This document shows positions 18,891 through 29,789 of a stretch of DNA of 64,000 bases, in pieces; the stretch's first letter is position 1; each line of letters opens with the position of its first letter. Both the position numbers and the translations under genes were made by a program. The notes under the pieces are model-generated. The model saw only the letters and a program-made list of their open reading frames with translations. It searched no databases and had not been told where the DNA came from. The stretch is from Reinekea marinisedimentorum (GTDB lineage: Bacteria > Pseudomonadota > Gammaproteobacteria > Pseudomonadales > Natronospirillaceae): assembly GCF_004341165.1 (NCBI RefSeq), contig NZ_SLZR01000003.1, positions 310,001-374,000 on the forward strand, read 5' to 3'.

Positions 18891-19088
18891 TTAGCTTTCG
18901 TTATTCTTTGTTTCTTTTTTGCACTTAGATTTATCGCCGCCACATACGTCGCATTCAGATTCCATTCCAACAGCAGCCATACCACCACAGGAGCCGGCAA
19001 TTGGCTTTCTGCCGAAAATGACGCCTATTGCCATTGCAGCAATAATCAGGGCGAACACGAAAAACACAATTAAAAAAGTATTGAGCAT
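18891..19088 (-). CDS. nqrM: NqrM, Na+-NQR maturation protein
   Basis: This 65-residue protein has one N-terminal membrane helix (LIVFFVFALIIAAMAIGVIF), then the DUF539 signature SCGGMAAVG and a Cys-rich tail (ECDVCGG, KSKCKK). NqrM is needed to insert iron at the site formed by Cys residues of NqrD and NqrE. Its place directly after apbE in the nqr operon matches the Vibrio arrangement. Confidence 0.92.
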   Translation of the reverse strand: MLNTFLIVFFVFALIIAAMAIGVIFGRKPIAGSCGGMAAVGMESECDVCGGDKSKCKKETKNNES

Positions 19089-19132
19089 TGTTCAGAGTCC
19101 TCTGTTAAATTTCAATTAGACTTAGGATCGAG

Positions 19133-20155
19133 TCAAACTTCGCCAAACTCTTCGGTGAACTGAGCGCTTTGTAAAACCTCGAAATCATCGTCCTGTTTAA
19201 TAATAAATAGCGCAGCGATGTTATTGCTTTCCGCAAACTGCAGCGCCCTTTCGGCCCCCATCACCAGAAACGCTGTTGCGTAAGCATCGGCACTCATGCA
19301 GCTGTCCATAACCACGGTTACCGATGCAAGATTATGCTTAACAGGATAGCCGGTTGCAGGATTAATGGTATGACTATACCGGACACCGTCAGATTCAAAA
19401 TAGTTGCGGTAATCACCACTGGTTGCCACAGCCGCACCGGAAACCTCAAGAATTTTAAAGACCGCGCGCTGTTCTACATCCGGTTTTTCAATCGCTATAC
19501 GCCAGGATTCATTACCAGGCTTGGTACCGGAAAGCCGCATTTCGCCGCCCACCTCGACCAGATAATTGGTAATGCCGCGTTGTTCCAGGTGTTCCGCGAT
19601 CAGATCAACGGCGTAGCCCTTGGCAATAGCAGAAAAATCGAGTTCTCTTGGTGCGTTTTTTTCAACCGTTTGCGTAATGCGGTCAACAGTAAGTGCCTGA
19701 TAGCCGACTGAAGCAGCCAAGCGAGCGACCTCACTGGCTTCCGGTAACTTATTGTTTCTGGGCGTAGGGCCAAAACCCCACAGATTCACCAATGGCGCGA
19801 CCGTTGGGTCAAAATTACCATCCGTCTGTTCGGCAATTGTTAAGGCCGCTTCCAGCACATTGATGGTCAATTCATCCACCGAAACCGGCTCATTTACTCC
19901 CGCTCTGGAGATTCGGGAGATGTCTGATCCGGGCAGGTATGTCGACATCAACTTATTGATATTACTGAGCACACCATCCACACCCAGTTGCAGTGTTTCA
20001 ACTTCATTTGAAGCAGATACATATTTCACTGAATAGCTGGTGCCAATGGAAAAACCACTGAAGGAATAGGTTTGCTCTTTCTCAGAAAAAGAACAGCCCG
20101 TGAATAAGCTGATAATAATCAGGCTTATTACGGGCATAAATGGTTTGCTAAACAC
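19133..20155 (-). CDS. apbE: FAD:protein FMN transferase ApbE
   Basis: This 340-residue lipoprotein has the signal sequence MFSKPFMPVISLIIISLFTGC, with lipobox FTGC. ApbE transfers FMN from FAD onto Thr residues of NqrB and NqrC, using Mg2+. Motifs include GTSYSVKYV near the N-terminus, LDFSAIAKGYAVDLIAEHL in the middle and ATSGDYRNYF plus YSHTINPATGYPV in the C-terminal half. It sits between nqrF and nqrM, so the modifying enzyme is made together with its substrates. Confidence 0.95.
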   Translation of the reverse strand: MFSKPFMPVISLIIISLFTGCSFSEKEQTYSFSGFSIGTSYSVKYVSASNEVETLQLGVDGVLSNINKLMSTYLPGSDISRISRAGVNEPVSVDELTINVLEAALTIAEQTDGNFDPTVAPLVNLWGFGPTPRNNKLPEASEVARLAASVGYQALTVDRITQTVEKNAPRELDFSAIAKGYAVDLIAEHLEQRGITNYLVEVGGEMRLSGTKPGNESWRIAIEKPDVEQRAVFKILEVSGAAVATSGDYRNYFESDGVRYSHTINPATGYPVKHNLASVTVVMDSCMSADAYATAFLVMGAERALQFAESNNIAALFIIKQDDDFEVLQSAQFTEEFGEV

Positions 20156-20174
20156 TTAAACGGAACCCTTTTGC

Positions 20175-21401
20175 CTAGCCGCCGAAATCATCAAGCAGGA
20201 TGTTTTCGCTCTCTACGCCAAGGTCTTCAAGCATTTTAATCACCGCTGCGTTCATCATTGGTGGTCCACACATATAGTATTCACAGTCTTCCGGCGCTTC
20301 ATGATCTTTGAGGTAGTTTTCATAAAGCACGTTGTGAATAAAGCCTGTGTAGCCGTCCCAGTTATCTTCCGGCAGTGGGTCGGATAGCGCCAGGTGCCAT
20401 TTGAAGTTTTCGTTTTCTTCAGCCAGCTTGTCGTACTCATCCATATAGAATGCTTCGCGCATAGAACGGGCACCGTACCAGAAGCTCATCTTACGGGTAC
20501 TGTGCAAACGCTTGAGCTGATCAAAGATGTGAGAACGCATTGGCGCCATACCGGCACCACCACCGATGAATACCATCTCCGCGTCGGTTTCCTTCGCAAA
20601 GAACTCACCAAATGGTCCGTAAACATCAATCTTGTCGCCCGGCTTCAGGCTGAATACAAAGGAAGACATCTGACCAGGCGGGTGATTAGTACCCGGAGGC
20701 GGTGTTGCAATACGAATATTGAACTTAACCAGGCCCTTCTCTTCCGGATAGTTAGCCATAGAGTAGGCACGGATAACCGGCTCAGTCACCTTAGAGGAAT
20801 ACTGCCAGATATTAAATTTATCCCAATCCGGGCGATATTCTTCTTCAATGTCGAAGTCTTTGTAGTGCACTTCATGTGGAGGGCATTCCAGCTGAACATA
20901 ACCGCCAGCACGGAAGTCTACGTTTTCACCTTCAGGAAGCTTAAGCGTCAGCTCCTTAATAAAGGTGGCCACGTTCGGGTTCGATACAACTTCACAAGTC
21001 CACTTTTTAACGCCGAAGAACTCAGGTTCAACTTCAATCTTCATATCCTGCTTAACAGCAACCTGACAGGATAAACGCCAGCCTTCGCGCAGTTCACCTT
21101 TGGTGAAATGAGGCTCTTCGGTTGGCAGCGGGCTACCGCCACCGTCAAGAACCTTACACTTACACTGGGCACAGGTACCGCCGCCGCCACAGGCAGAAGA
21201 CAGGAAGATTCCGTTTGCAGACAGGGTTTGCAGCAGTTTGCCGCCCGCTGCAACGGTAATGGTTTTGTCCGCATCTTCGTTTATCTCGATAGAGACATCA
21301 CCGCTGTTAACCAACTTGGCGCGTGCAGACAAGATTACCGCCACCAGGGCAAGAACGATTACGGCAAAAAGTACAACGCCTAAAATAATTTCTGTAGCCA
21401 T
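20175..21401 (-). CDS. nqrF: Na+-NQR subunit F (NADH-oxidising, 2Fe-2S and FAD)
   Basis: This 408-residue electron-input subunit has one N-terminal membrane helix ([19 protein letters not shown]). A ferredoxin domain follows with cluster ligands in [16 protein letters not shown] and RLSCQV. The C-terminal half is a ferredoxin-reductase module: [11 protein letters not shown] binds FAD and [23 protein letters not shown] and YMCGPPMM bind NADH. It accepts hydride from NADH and passes electrons toward NqrB/NqrC. nqrE ends 12 nt upstream. Confidence 0.97.
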   Translation of the reverse strand: MATEIILGVVLFAVIVLALVAVILSARAKLVNSGDVSIEINEDADKTITVAAGGKLLQTLSANGIFLSSACGGGGTCAQCKCKVLDGGGSPLPTEEPHFTKGELREGWRLSCQVAVKQDMKIEVEPEFFGVKKWTCEVVSNPNVATFIKELTLKLPEGENVDFRAGGYVQLECPPHEVHYKDFDIEEEYRPDWDKFNIWQYSSKVTEPVIRAYSMANYPEEKGLVKFNIRIATPPPGTNHPPGQMSSFVFSLKPGDKIDVYGPFGEFFAKETDAEMVFIGGGAGMAPMRSHIFDQLKRLHSTRKMSFWYGARSMREAFYMDEYDKLAEENENFKWHLALSDPLPEDNWDGYTGFIHNVLYENYLKDHEAPEDCEYYMCGPPMMNAAVIKMLEDLGVESENILLDDFGG

Positions 21402-21413
21402 TTTCCTATCCTT

Positions 21414-22022
21414 TTATAGCGATACGCCGGAGAACGACATGAATCCGAGGGACATCAGGCCAACGGTAATAAAGGTAATACCCAAGCCTTCAAGGCCTTT
21501 AGGTACATCGCTGTACTTCAGTTTTTCGCGAATACCAGCCAGGGCAACAATGGCCAGAGCCCAACCAACGCCCGCACCGATGCCGTAAACAACACTCTCG
21601 CTAAAGTTATAATCCCGCTCCACCATGAACAAAGAAGCACCCAAAATAGCGCAGTTCACGGTAATCAGAGGCAGGAAAACACCCAAAGCGTTGTAAAGCG
21701 CCGGAAAGAAGCGGTCCAGAACCATTTCCATGATCTGTACGATCGCTGCAATAACGCCGATGTAGCTGAGCAGGCCAAGGAAGCTGAGATCGACATCCGG
21801 CAGGCCAGCCCATGCCAGCGCACCTTCGCGCAGCACATAAACGTACAACAGGTTGTTGACCGGCACGGTAATTGTCTGAACAACAATAACGGCGATACCC
21901 AAACCAATGGCAGCTGACACCTTCTTCGATATTGCCAGGAACGTACACATCCCCAGGAAGAATGCGAGCGCCATATTCTCAACGAATATCGCCTTAACCA
22001 GTAAGCTGATTAAACCTTCCAT
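21414..22022 (-). CDS. nqrE: Na+-NQR subunit E
   Basis: This 202-residue protein has six predicted membrane helices and is homologous to RnfA. NqrE pairs with NqrD in the membrane, and both supply Cys ligands for an iron centre: [13 protein letters not shown] in the first third and [17 protein letters not shown] in the second half contain the conserved cysteines. The start codon overlaps the nqrD stop by one base. Confidence 0.96.
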   Translation of the reverse strand: MEGLISLLVKAIFVENMALAFFLGMCTFLAISKKVSAAIGLGIAVIVVQTITVPVNNLLYVYVLREGALAWAGLPDVDLSFLGLLSYIGVIAAIVQIMEMVLDRFFPALYNALGVFLPLITVNCAILGASLFMVERDYNFSESVVYGIGAGVGWALAIVALAGIREKLKYSDVPKGLEGLGITFITVGLMSLGFMSFSGVSL

Positions 22023-22690
22023 TAGAGCGCCTCCTTCTTGCTGTTACTGGCCAGTTTGTAATCGGCCTTTTCTTCCTGGCCTTTGTCGTATGTACGCAGC
22101 AACCAGATAAATACCGCAATCAGGAAGAATGCGCTTGGTGGCAACAACAGCAAGCCATTGGCCACATACCAGCCACCATCGGTTACCAGCGGCAGCACTT
22201 CAAAGCCAAACAGTTTGCCGGCGCCCAGAAGCTCTCGGATTGTGGCAACAAAGATCAGCACTACACTGTAACCCAAGCCGTTACCAATACCATCAAGGAA
22301 GCTTGGCACCGGAGGGTTCGACATGGCATAGGCTTCTGCTCGACCCATTACGATACAGTTAGTAATAATCAGACCAACAAACACAGAAAGCTGTTTGGAA
22401 ATATCATAAGCAAAGGCTTTCAGTACCTGATCAACAACAATTACCAGTGACGCAATAATGGTCATCTGAACGATGATTCGAATATTGCTTGGAATGTAAT
22501 TACGAATCATGGAAATAAACAGGTTTGAAAATGCAGTAACAGAGGTCAGTGCAATACACATCACCAGCGTTACGTTCAAACTTGTGGTTACTGCCAAGGC
22601 TGAACAAACACCCAGAATCTGAGAAGCAATCGGGTTATTGGTCAGTATTGGAGTTAATAAAACCTTACGGGCTTCAGACATATTAAGCAC
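22022..22690 (-). CDS. nqrD: Na+-NQR subunit D
   Basis: This 222-residue membrane subunit has about six helices and is homologous to Rnf[15 protein letters not shown] and [16 protein letters not shown] carry the conserved cysteines of the NqrD/E iron site. The N-terminus [19 protein letters not shown] (after two extra residues) is typical. It overlaps the end of nqrC by 8 nt, so translation is probably coupled. Confidence 0.96.
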   Translation of the reverse strand: MLNMSEARKVLLTPILTNNPIASQILGVCSALAVTTSLNVTLVMCIALTSVTAFSNLFISMIRNYIPSNIRIIVQMTIIASLVIVVDQVLKAFAYDISKQLSVFVGLIITNCIVMGRAEAYAMSNPPVPSFLDGIGNGLGYSVVLIFVATIRELLGAGKLFGFEVLPLVTDGGWYVANGLLLLPPSAFFLIAVFIWLLRTYDKGQEEKADYKLASNSKKEAL

Positions 22691-23456
22691 CTCCCGCCTT
22701 CAAATTGTTGATCAGTGGTTCAAAACCGTTTTCACCTAACCAGAACCGGACAAGATTGCTGACACCGTTGGTGGTCAGTGTTGCACCGGAAAGACCATCA
22801 ACCTGATAGTCACTGTCAGGGTCGGCTTTACCGCCCTTGGTCACTTCAATCAGCAACTCGCCGTCATCGCCGGTAATCTTTTTACCCGACCATTGCGCCT
22901 TCCAGGAAGGGTTATCAACCTCGCCGCCCAGCCCGGGAGTTTCAGCATGAGAATAGAAGCCCAAGCCAACAACAGTATTGAAGTCTGATTCCAGAGCGAC
23001 AAAGCCCCACAATGTCGACCACAATCCATAACCGCGGATAGGCAGGATCAAAGTTTCAATTTCACCAGCAGCGTCACGCACCAGATACACTTCAGTGTAC
23101 TTTTCACGACGCTTCAGGCCGGCAATATCAACGCTTTTATCGAGTGTTTCGGTAATGGATGCATCACCGACGGCCTTAACCGGATCAAAGGTATCGACAT
23201 CGAACGCATCAGAGAACATGCCGGTATCAATATCAACCAGACGGGTTTCGATCTGTGAGAAGGACTCTTCGACAGACTTGCCATCTTCCAGCAAACCCGC
23301 AGCAGCCAGAATATTACTCTTCAGGTCGACCTCTTTGTTTTTCTGCTGCAATGGACGCAGGCTAACAGCCGCCGTGGAGACGATGACTGCACATACCAGA
23401 CAAACCAGGAACGCAACCGTGAAAATATAGGAAATGGAGTCTTTATTCTTAGCCAC
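22683..23456 (-). CDS. nqrC: Na+-NQR subunit C (covalent FMN)
   Basis: With the GTG start at 23456 the protein has 257 residues. GGAGG lies 7 nt upstream, inside the end of nqrB, and the N-terminus becomes (M)[15 protein letters not shown], as in other NqrC proteins; a longer frame start at 23513 lacks support. One membrane helix is followed by a periplasmic domain with the flavinylation motif [16 protein letters not shown], whose Thr receives FMN from ApbE. It overlaps nqrB by 8 nt. Confidence 0.95.
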   Translation of the reverse strand: MAKNKDSISYIFTVAFLVCLVCAVIVSTAAVSLRPLQQKNKEVDLKSNILAAAGLLEDGKSVEESFSQIETRLVDIDTGMFSDAFDVDTFDPVKAVGDASITETLDKSVDIAGLKRREKYTEVYLVRDAAGEIETLILPIRGYGLWSTLWGFVALESDFNTVVGLGFYSHAETPGLGGEVDNPSWKAQWSGKKITGDDGELLIEVTKGGKADPDSDYQVDGLSGATLTTNGVSNLVRFWLGENGFEPLINNLKAGGA

Positions 23457-24654
23457 GAGCCATCCTCCGCTTAATGTTACGTTGAACGACAAAGTAATCG
23501 ATTGTCGGTGCAAAAATGTTAGCGAACAGAATTGCCAGCATGATGCCTTCCGGGAACGCCGGGTTAATCACACGAATCAAAACCGCCATGACACCCACCA
23601 GCGCACCGAACCATAGTTTGCCGACGTTGGTCATCGAAGCGGAAACCGGGTCAGTCGCCATAAAGATGGTACCGAAGGCCAATCCACCCACAACAAAGTG
23701 CCAGTACCACGGCAATGCAAACATCGGGTTGGTATCAGAACCAACAACATTGAACAGCAGCGAAGTCGCAACTAAACCGGCCATAACACCGGCAACAATA
23801 CGCCATTGCACAATGCCCATGTACATCAGCACGATGCCACCAAGAACAATCAGCAGGGTTGATACTTCACCAACAGAGCCCTGCTGCAAACCAAGGAATG
23901 CCTGCATCCAGGTAAGATCACCCAGCTTGCCGTCAACCAGACCCGTACTAAACGCATGACTTAATGCAGTTGCGCCAGAGAAGCCATCCACTGCAGTCCA
24001 TACAGCATCACCCGACATAGAAGCCGGATAAGCAAAATACAGGAATGCACGGCCTGTCAGCGCCGGGTTCAGGAAGTTTTTACCGGTACCGCCAAAGACT
24101 TCTTTACCAAACACAATGCCGAAGCTAATGCCCAGAGCAACAGCCCACAGTGGCAGCGATGGCGGACAAATCAACGCAAACAGAATGGACGTAACAAAGA
24201 AGCCTTCATTGACTTCATGCCCACGAATGGACGCGAACAGGATTTCCCAGAATACACCCACTACAAACGTAACGATGTATATCGGCAAGAAAAACACAGC
24301 GCCATACCAGAAGTTATCCCACAGACTCTCCGGATTGTTACTGGAAAACAGACCAATCAGCCAGCCATGCCAATCGCTTGGCATTACACCCGCGCCACTG
24401 GCAATTGCGGTATTCGCCTGATAACCCAGGTTCCACATGCCAAAGAAGAAGGCAGGCAACACGAACAGCATAACCATGATCATCATACGCTTCAGGTCGA
24501 CACCATCACGCACGTGAGCCGTAGATTTCGTTGTGTAATTCACCTTGTACAACGCTGTATCCAACGCTTCATAGAGCGGGAACAACGCTGCATATTTACC
24601 GTTTTTATGGAACAACGGCTCTATATCATCTAAAAATTTCCGAAGCCCCATCAT
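23449..24654 (-). CDS. nqrB: Na+-NQR subunit B (membrane, covalent FMN and riboflavin)
   Basis: This 401-residue subunit has about ten membrane helices. The flavinylation site is [14 protein letters not shown], where the Thr receives [26 protein letters not shown] and the late [19 protein letters not shown] segments are conserved in NqrB/RnfD. NqrB is the main candidate for the Na+ path and quinol site. The ATG overlaps the nqrA stop (TAATG); a second ATG 3 nt later is better spaced from GGAGGG. Confidence 0.97.
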   Translation of the reverse strand: MMGLRKFLDDIEPLFHKNGKYAALFPLYEALDTALYKVNYTTKSTAHVRDGVDLKRMMIMVMLFVLPAFFFGMWNLGYQANTAIASGAGVMPSDWHGWLIGLFSSNNPESLWDNFWYGAVFFLPIYIVTFVVGVFWEILFASIRGHEVNEGFFVTSILFALICPPSLPLWAVALGISFGIVFGKEVFGGTGKNFLNPALTGRAFLYFAYPASMSGDAVWTAVDGFSGATALSHAFSTGLVDGKLGDLTWMQAFLGLQQGSVGEVSTLLIVLGGIVLMYMGIVQWRIVAGVMAGLVATSLLFNVVGSDTNPMFALPWYWHFVVGGLAFGTIFMATDPVSASMTNVGKLWFGALVGVMAVLIRVINPAFPEGIMLAILFANIFAPTIDYFVVQRNIKRRMARG

Positions 24655-25991
24655 TATCCCTCCGCCTCAATTTTTGTCAGAGCATCCCGAAGGATCGGAC
24701 CATATTCGTACTTAGCGAAACAAACGTATGTGCAGAGTGCGAGATCTTCTTCATCCAGCTCCAGTGCACCAAGCTGCTCCGCAGATTCCAGATCACTGCA
24801 GACAATGGCCCGCAGCAGTTGAGTGGCCAGAATATCCAGCGGCATCACCTGCTCGTACTGACCGATTGGAATCATGCCACGCTCGGAACCATTGGTTGTG
24901 GTCGAAAAGTTGAACAGTTTGTTCTTGAAGAACGATGACAGGTAAGTCTTCTTAACCGAGTGAGACTCTCTGCCCAATTGCAGGAAGTGAACCATCGGCC
25001 GCGAGCTGTCATTGCGCAGAATACTGACTTGCGTGTGGTATCGGCCAAGAAACGCGAGCGGGCCTTCAGCTGTTCGGCCACCAAACACAGAGCCTGAAAT
25101 GGTGCGAAAATCAGTCACATTCACTTCACCGGCAACCACGGTTTCAAGGTCGGCACCCACTTCTGTACGAACAAGACGAGGGTTTTTAACCTCAGGTCCG
25201 GCCAGAGAAATCACACGACTGGTATCAATTTGGCCGGTAGAAAACAGGTGACCAAAGGCAATCACATCCTGATATCCGATGGTCCAAACCGTTTTACTGG
25301 CAGTAACCGGATCCAGGAAATGAATGTGAGTACCCGGATTACCTGCCGGGTGAACACCGGCAAACTCTTCAACAGAGACACCATCAGTGGTCGCAATGTT
25401 TGCGCCCGGTGCCTTACAAAGCCAAACCTTACCTTCCGTCAGCTTCGTCAGAATCTGCAAACCGAGCTTAAACTCTTCACTGCGCTCAGCAATAATAACT
25501 TCAGGGTCGGCAGCCAATGGATTGGTATCCATCGCCTGAACAAAGATCGCTTTCGGCTTGGAATCAATGGCCGGAACTTTTGAGTAAGGGCGGGTTCGTA
25601 GCGCAGTCCACTGGCCCGACTGAACCAGCTGATCGACGACTGCATCCGCATTTAGCCCGGCAATCTCTTTGGCAGAAAAAGACTTAAACTCAACGGCTTC
25701 AGTACCTTCTTTTTCAATCACCAAAGACTGAAAAACCCGCTTGGCACCACGATTAATTTGCTTAACTGTGCCTGCAGCGGGTGAGGTATAAATGACGCCT
25801 TCGTTTTTCTTATCTGTAAATACCGGCTGGCCTTTTATTACTTTATCACCTTCACGAACCAACATGGTTGGCTTCATTCCGTGATAATCGTAACCAACCA
25901 AAGCGATAGAGCTGACTTGCTTACCTTCCAGAATCTCCTGACGCGGCGCACCGGAAATTGGCAGGTTGAGTCCTTTTTTGATGGTTATCAT
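24654..25991 (-). CDS. nqrA: Na+-NQR subunit A
   Basis: This 445-residue hydrophilic first subunit of the sodium pump has the N-terminal [18 protein letters not shown] and [19 protein letters not shown], which are family-typical. NqrA docks on the cytoplasmic side and has been linked to quinone interaction; it has no metal site. It is the promoter-proximal gene of the run nqrABCDEF-apbE-nqrM-sthA, which reads leftward from the 337-nt region shared with mfd. Confidence 0.97.
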   Translation of the reverse strand: MITIKKGLNLPISGAPRQEILEGKQVSSIALVGYDYHGMKPTMLVREGDKVIKGQPVFTDKKNEGVIYTSPAAGTVKQINRGAKRVFQSLVIEKEGTEAVEFKSFSAKEIAGLNADAVVDQLVQSGQWTALRTRPYSKVPAIDSKPKAIFVQAMDTNPLAADPEVIIAERSEEFKLGLQILTKLTEGKVWLCKAPGANIATTDGVSVEEFAGVHPAGNPGTHIHFLDPVTASKTVWTIGYQDVIAFGHLFSTGQIDTSRVISLAGPEVKNPRLVRTEVGADLETVVAGEVNVTDFRTISGSVFGGRTAEGPLAFLGRYHTQVSILRNDSSRPMVHFLQLGRESHSVKKTYLSSFFKNKLFNFSTTTNGSERGMIPIGQYEQVMPLDILATQLLRAIVCSDLESAEQLGALELDEEDLALCTYVCFAKYEYGPILRDALTKIEAEG

Positions 25992-26328
25992 AATTTAGTT
26001 TCCGTTGACTTCGTAAAACAGCAATCTGGCAACGTTACCAGTCGAGCTAAAACTGCTTTAGGGTCAAATTTATTTCGGGCGATCTGATAGGGATTACCTT
26101 TTAGAGCCCACCTAAAAATCGTGCGATAGTATAAAGATCAATAAGTTATAAGGCTACAGATGAGCTTCCGCCCTCTGTAATACTTTTCTACTATGAACAG
26201 TCTATTCTGCTTTTTTCTGAGTGTAGACAGTACGCCTTAGATAACAAATGAAGGTTAGACTCGCGAAAAAAGCCGATATTGGCTAGGATGCGCCCTTTTC
26301 AACAGTCGTGTGAAGTAATACCAGTCTC
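25992..26328. other. 337-nt divergent region between nqrA and mfd
   Basis: AT-rich and without a supportable gene. It must hold the leftward nqr promoter and the rightward mfd promoter. I see no strong inverted repeat, riboswitch or SOS box. Confidence 0.4.
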
Positions 26329-29300
26329 ATGGATCAAACAATATTTCCCATCCCTGCAACCTCCGGCGACCACCAGATACTAGGAAACCTGAAGGGTAGC
26401 GCCGCAGCCTACACCCTGGGTTTAATCATGGAACGCCATGAGAGCACGATGCTGTGTATCGTCAATTCACCCTCAGAATTGGAAACACTGTACACAGATA
26501 TTCTGGCTTATCACCAGCAAAGAGACTGGCAAGTACTGCAGTTTCCCGACTGGGAAACACTTCCTTACGATAACTTTTCACCACATGAAGATATCATCTC
26601 TGAACGCCTCGGCTTACTCAGTCAATTAAAGAACGCACCGAGAGCGATCGTACTGACCACCGCAGCCAATATTATTCACCGGCTGGCCCCAACGTCGGCC
26701 ATTCAGTCCGGACAAATTGACTGGTCGATCGGTCAGAAAATGCATCTGGATGACCAGCGAACCGCACTGGAAAAAGCTGGGTATCGCGCTACCGATACCG
26801 TGTATGAGCATGGCGAGTTCACAGTGCGCGGCTCATTGCTGGATGTCTACCCAATGGGGTCAGAATTTCCGGTCAGGATTGAGCTTTTCGATGATGAAAT
26901 CGAATCCATCCGCGTATTCGACCCGGAAACCCAGCGCACCGCTGAAAAAATAGATGAAATAAAAATGTTGCCCGGCCGCGAAGTGCCGCTGAACGAAGCG
27001 GGCATCAACCTGTTCCGCAGTAATTTCCGCGAGCGCTTTGATACCGATTTCAGCAAGAACCCACTCTACAGGGATGTCAGCGAGGGCATCCCGTCGCCAG
27101 GTATCGAATACTATCTGCCGCTATTTTATCAGGAAACCTCATCGCTGTTTGAATACCTGACCAAAGATACTTTAGTCGCCCGGTTCGACAACCTGTCGGA
27201 AACAGTCGATCGCTACTGGCAGGAGATCAACAGCCGCTATGAAAACCGCCGCCACGATATCAGCAACCCGATTCTTTCCCCTAATGAGCTGTTCCTGGCT
27301 AAGGAAGAGTTTTTTCAGGCACTGAACCAGTTGCCCTCCCTGACGCTTACCGAGCAGGAAATCGAACCCGGCAAAGGCAAGCACCCACTGCCCTTTGCCA
27401 AACCATCGGCCTACCCCATTGACCATCGCGCGCAGGAACCACTCAACCGGCTCGAATGCTTTTTGAAAGAAACCGATCACCGGGTACTGTTCTGCTCAGA
27501 ATCTGCAGGCCGACGGGAAGCCATGCGCGAATTACTGGCGCGCATCCGAATTCAACCGGAGGACTGCACCGGCATTCAGGGCTTCCTGGCAAGCCCAGGC
27601 AATAAACTTGGCATCACCAGCGCGCCAATTTCTTCCGGACTGATACTTACCGATGAAAAGGTCACGCTGATCAGTGAAACCCAACTGTTTGGCGAATACG
27701 TAGTACAGCGCAGACGCCGCCATAAACAAACCGGCGAGCAGGACGATCAGGTCATTAAAAGCCTGGCCGAGTTACACATTGGCGCGCCCGTGGTGCATCT
27801 GGACCATGGTATCGGCCGTTACCGGGGCCTGGAAACACTGGAAGTCGATGGCCATGCGCAGGAGTTTCTAAAACTGGAATACGCCGGCGAAAGCAACCTC
27901 TATGTACCGGTTTCCAACCTGCATTTGATCAGCCGCTATTCCGGTGCTGATGTCGACTACGCACCCATGCACAAGCTCGGTAACGACCGCTGGGTGAAAA
28001 CCAAGCGCAAGGCAGCAGAGAAAATCCGTGATACCGCAGCAGAACTACTGGATATTTACGCCCGGCGAGAAGCTCAGAAAGGCTTTGGGTTTAAGTTCGA
28101 CGAGGCAGACTATCAACAATTTGCCGCCGGCTTTGGCTTTGAAGAAACCGATGATCAGGCAACCGCTATTTCTGCGGTCATCAGCGATATGCGCCAGAAA
28201 AAACCCATGGATCGCCTGGTCTGTGGTGATGTGGGCTTTGGTAAAACCGAGGTCGCCATGCGCGCCGCCTTTATGGCCGCCATCAATGGCAAACAGGTGG
28301 CTGTTCTGGTGCCGACCACCCTACTGGCCCAGCAGCACTTCGATAACTTCCAGGATCGCTTCGCCGACTGGCCATTCTCGATTGAGGTACTTAGCCGCTT
28401 CAACAGCAGCAAACAGACACAATCCATCATAGATCGCCTGGCCGAAGGCAAGGTGGATATCATTGTCGGCACCCACAAGCTGCTGCAGAAATCGATTAAA
28501 TTCAAAAACCTCGGCCTGCTGGTCATTGATGAAGAGCACCGCTTTGGTGTCGGCCAGAAAGAGACCATCAAAGCGCTGCGGGCGAACGTCGATATCCTCG
28601 CGCTGACGGCAACTCCTATTCCGCGGACGATGAATATGTCGATGTCTGGCGTACGCGATCTGAGCATTATCGCCACACCACCGGCGCGGCGCCTGTCGGT
28701 TAAAACCTTTGTTCGGGAGAAATCCGATGCACTGGTTAAGGAAGCGGTACTGCGTGAAATTCTGCGTGGTGGTCAGGTGTACTTCCTGCACAATGAAGTC
28801 AGCACCATTGAGAAAACCCAGAGCTGGCTCAGCGAGCTGATTCCTGAGGCCCGCGTTGTAGCAGCCCATGGCCAAATGCCGGAACGGCAGCTGGAACGCA
28901 TCATGAGCGATTTCTACCACAAACGGTTCAATGTATTGCTGTGTACCACCATTATTGAAACCGGTATCGACGTACCAAGCGCCAACACCATCATTATTGA
29001 GCGAGCCGATAAGTTCGGCCTGGCGCAGTTGCACCAGTTGCGCGGTCGGGTCGGTCGCTCTCACCACCAGGCTTATGCCTACCTGATTACTCCGGGCTGG
29101 AAAACACTGACCAAAGACGCACAGAAGCGACTGGAAGCCATCGCTGAATCTCAGCATCTTGGCGCCGGCTTTACTCTGGCGACACACGATCTGGAGATTC
29201 GCGGTGCCGGTGAACTGCTCGGCGAAGAACAAAGCGGCCATATTGAAGGCATTGGCTTTGCACTCTACCTTGACCTGCTCAACAAGGCCGTCGCGGCGCT

Positions 29301-29778
29301 GAAGAAAGGTGAGAAGGTCTCGCTGGAAAGCCTTGAAGACAGCGGCCCGGATGTCAACCTGCGTATCCCGTCGATTATCCCGGACGATTATATTCACGAC
29401 ATCAACCTGCGATTATCGCAATATAAACGCATTGCCAGCGTTAAAGACGCCGACGAAATGCGCGACCTGCAAGTAGAGATGATCGATCGCTTTGGCCTTC
29501 TGCCAGAGCCAGTAAAAAACCTTTGCCAACAAACCCTGCTGCGCCTGGAGCTGGAGAAAATCGGTGTGGTCCGCGTTGATATGAACGCCAGGCAAGGCAC
29601 CATCGAATTCGGCAACAACACCTCTGTCGACCCGGTGAAGATCGTTATGCTGGTTCAGCAGCAGCCACACCGCTACTCGCTGGCGAAGGGAACACAGCTT
29701 AAATTTACGTCTGAGACAGAGACAGCCGAGCAACGATTTGCGACCATAGAGCAAATTCTCAATAAGATTACGCAATAA
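26329..29778 (+). CDS. mfd: Transcription-repair coupling factor Mfd
   Basis: This 1149-residue DNA translocase removes stalled RNA polymerase and recruits UvrA. The UvrB-like N-terminal module (PDWETLPYDNFSPHEDIISERL) is followed by the CarD-like RNA polymerase interaction domain at about 484-550 (VHLDHGIGRYRGL). The RecG-like helicase has Walker A CGDVGFGKTEVAMRAAF at about 631-646 and DEEH near 733, then TATPIPRTMNMSMSGVRDLS and the RGRVGRS motif, and a C-terminal TRCF domain. Length is normal (E. coli 1148). csiV follows after 11 nt. Confidence 0.97.
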   Translation: MDQTIFPIPATSGDHQILGNLKGSAAAYTLGLIMERHESTMLCIVNSPSELETLYTDILAYHQQRDWQVLQFPDWETLPYDNFSPHEDIISERLGLLSQLKNAPRAIVLTTAANIIHRLAPTSAIQSGQIDWSIGQKMHLDDQRTALEKAGYRATDTVYEHGEFTVRGSLLDVYPMGSEFPVRIELFDDEIESIRVFDPETQRTAEKIDEIKMLPGREVPLNEAGINLFRSNFRERFDTDFSKNPLYRDVSEGIPSPGIEYYLPLFYQETSSLFEYLTKDTLVARFDNLSETVDRYWQEINSRYENRRHDISNPILSPNELFLAKEEFFQALNQLPSLTLTEQEIEPGKGKHPLPFAKPSAYPIDHRAQEPLNRLECFLKETDHRVLFCSESAGRREAMRELLARIRIQPEDCTGIQGFLASPGNKLGITSAPISSGLILTDEKVTLISETQLFGEYVVQRRRRHKQTGEQDDQVIKSLAELHIGAPVVHLDHGIGRYRGLETLEVDGHAQEFLKLEYAGESNLYVPVSNLHLISRYSGADVDYAPMHKLGNDRWVKTKRKAAEKIRDTAAELLDIYARREAQKGFGFKFDEADYQQFAAGFGFEETDDQATAISAVISDMRQKKPMDRLVCGDVGFGKTEVAMRAAFMAAINGKQVAVLVPTTLLAQQHFDNFQDRFADWPFSIEVLSRFNSSKQTQSIIDRLAEGKVDIIVGTHKLLQKSIKFKNLGLLVIDEEHRFGVGQKETIKALRANVDILALTATPIPRTMNMSMSGVRDLSIIATPPARRLSVKTFVREKSDALVKEAVLREILRGGQVYFLHNEVSTIEKTQSWLSELIPEARVVAAHGQMPERQLERIMSDFYHKRFNVLLCTTIIETGIDVPSANTIIIERADKFGLAQLHQLRGRVGRSHHQAYAYLITPGWKTLTKDAQKRLEAIAESQHLGAGFTLATHDLEIRGAGELLGEEQSGHIEGIGFALYLDLLNKAVAALKKGEKVSLESLEDSGPDVNLRIPSIIPDDYIHDINLRLSQYKRIASVKDADEMRDLQVEMIDRFGLLPEPVKNLCQQTLLRLELEKIGVVRVDMNARQGTIEFGNNTSVDPVKIVMLVQQQPHRYSLAKGTQLKFTSETETAEQRFATIEQILNKITQ

Positions 29779-29789
29779 CCGGATAAGCA

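Noticed and set aside
28321-29397. Long open frame antisense to mfd
   Set aside because: It follows the codon pattern of the mfd gene on the other strand, has no recognisable domains or ribosome site, and mfd is intact and certain.
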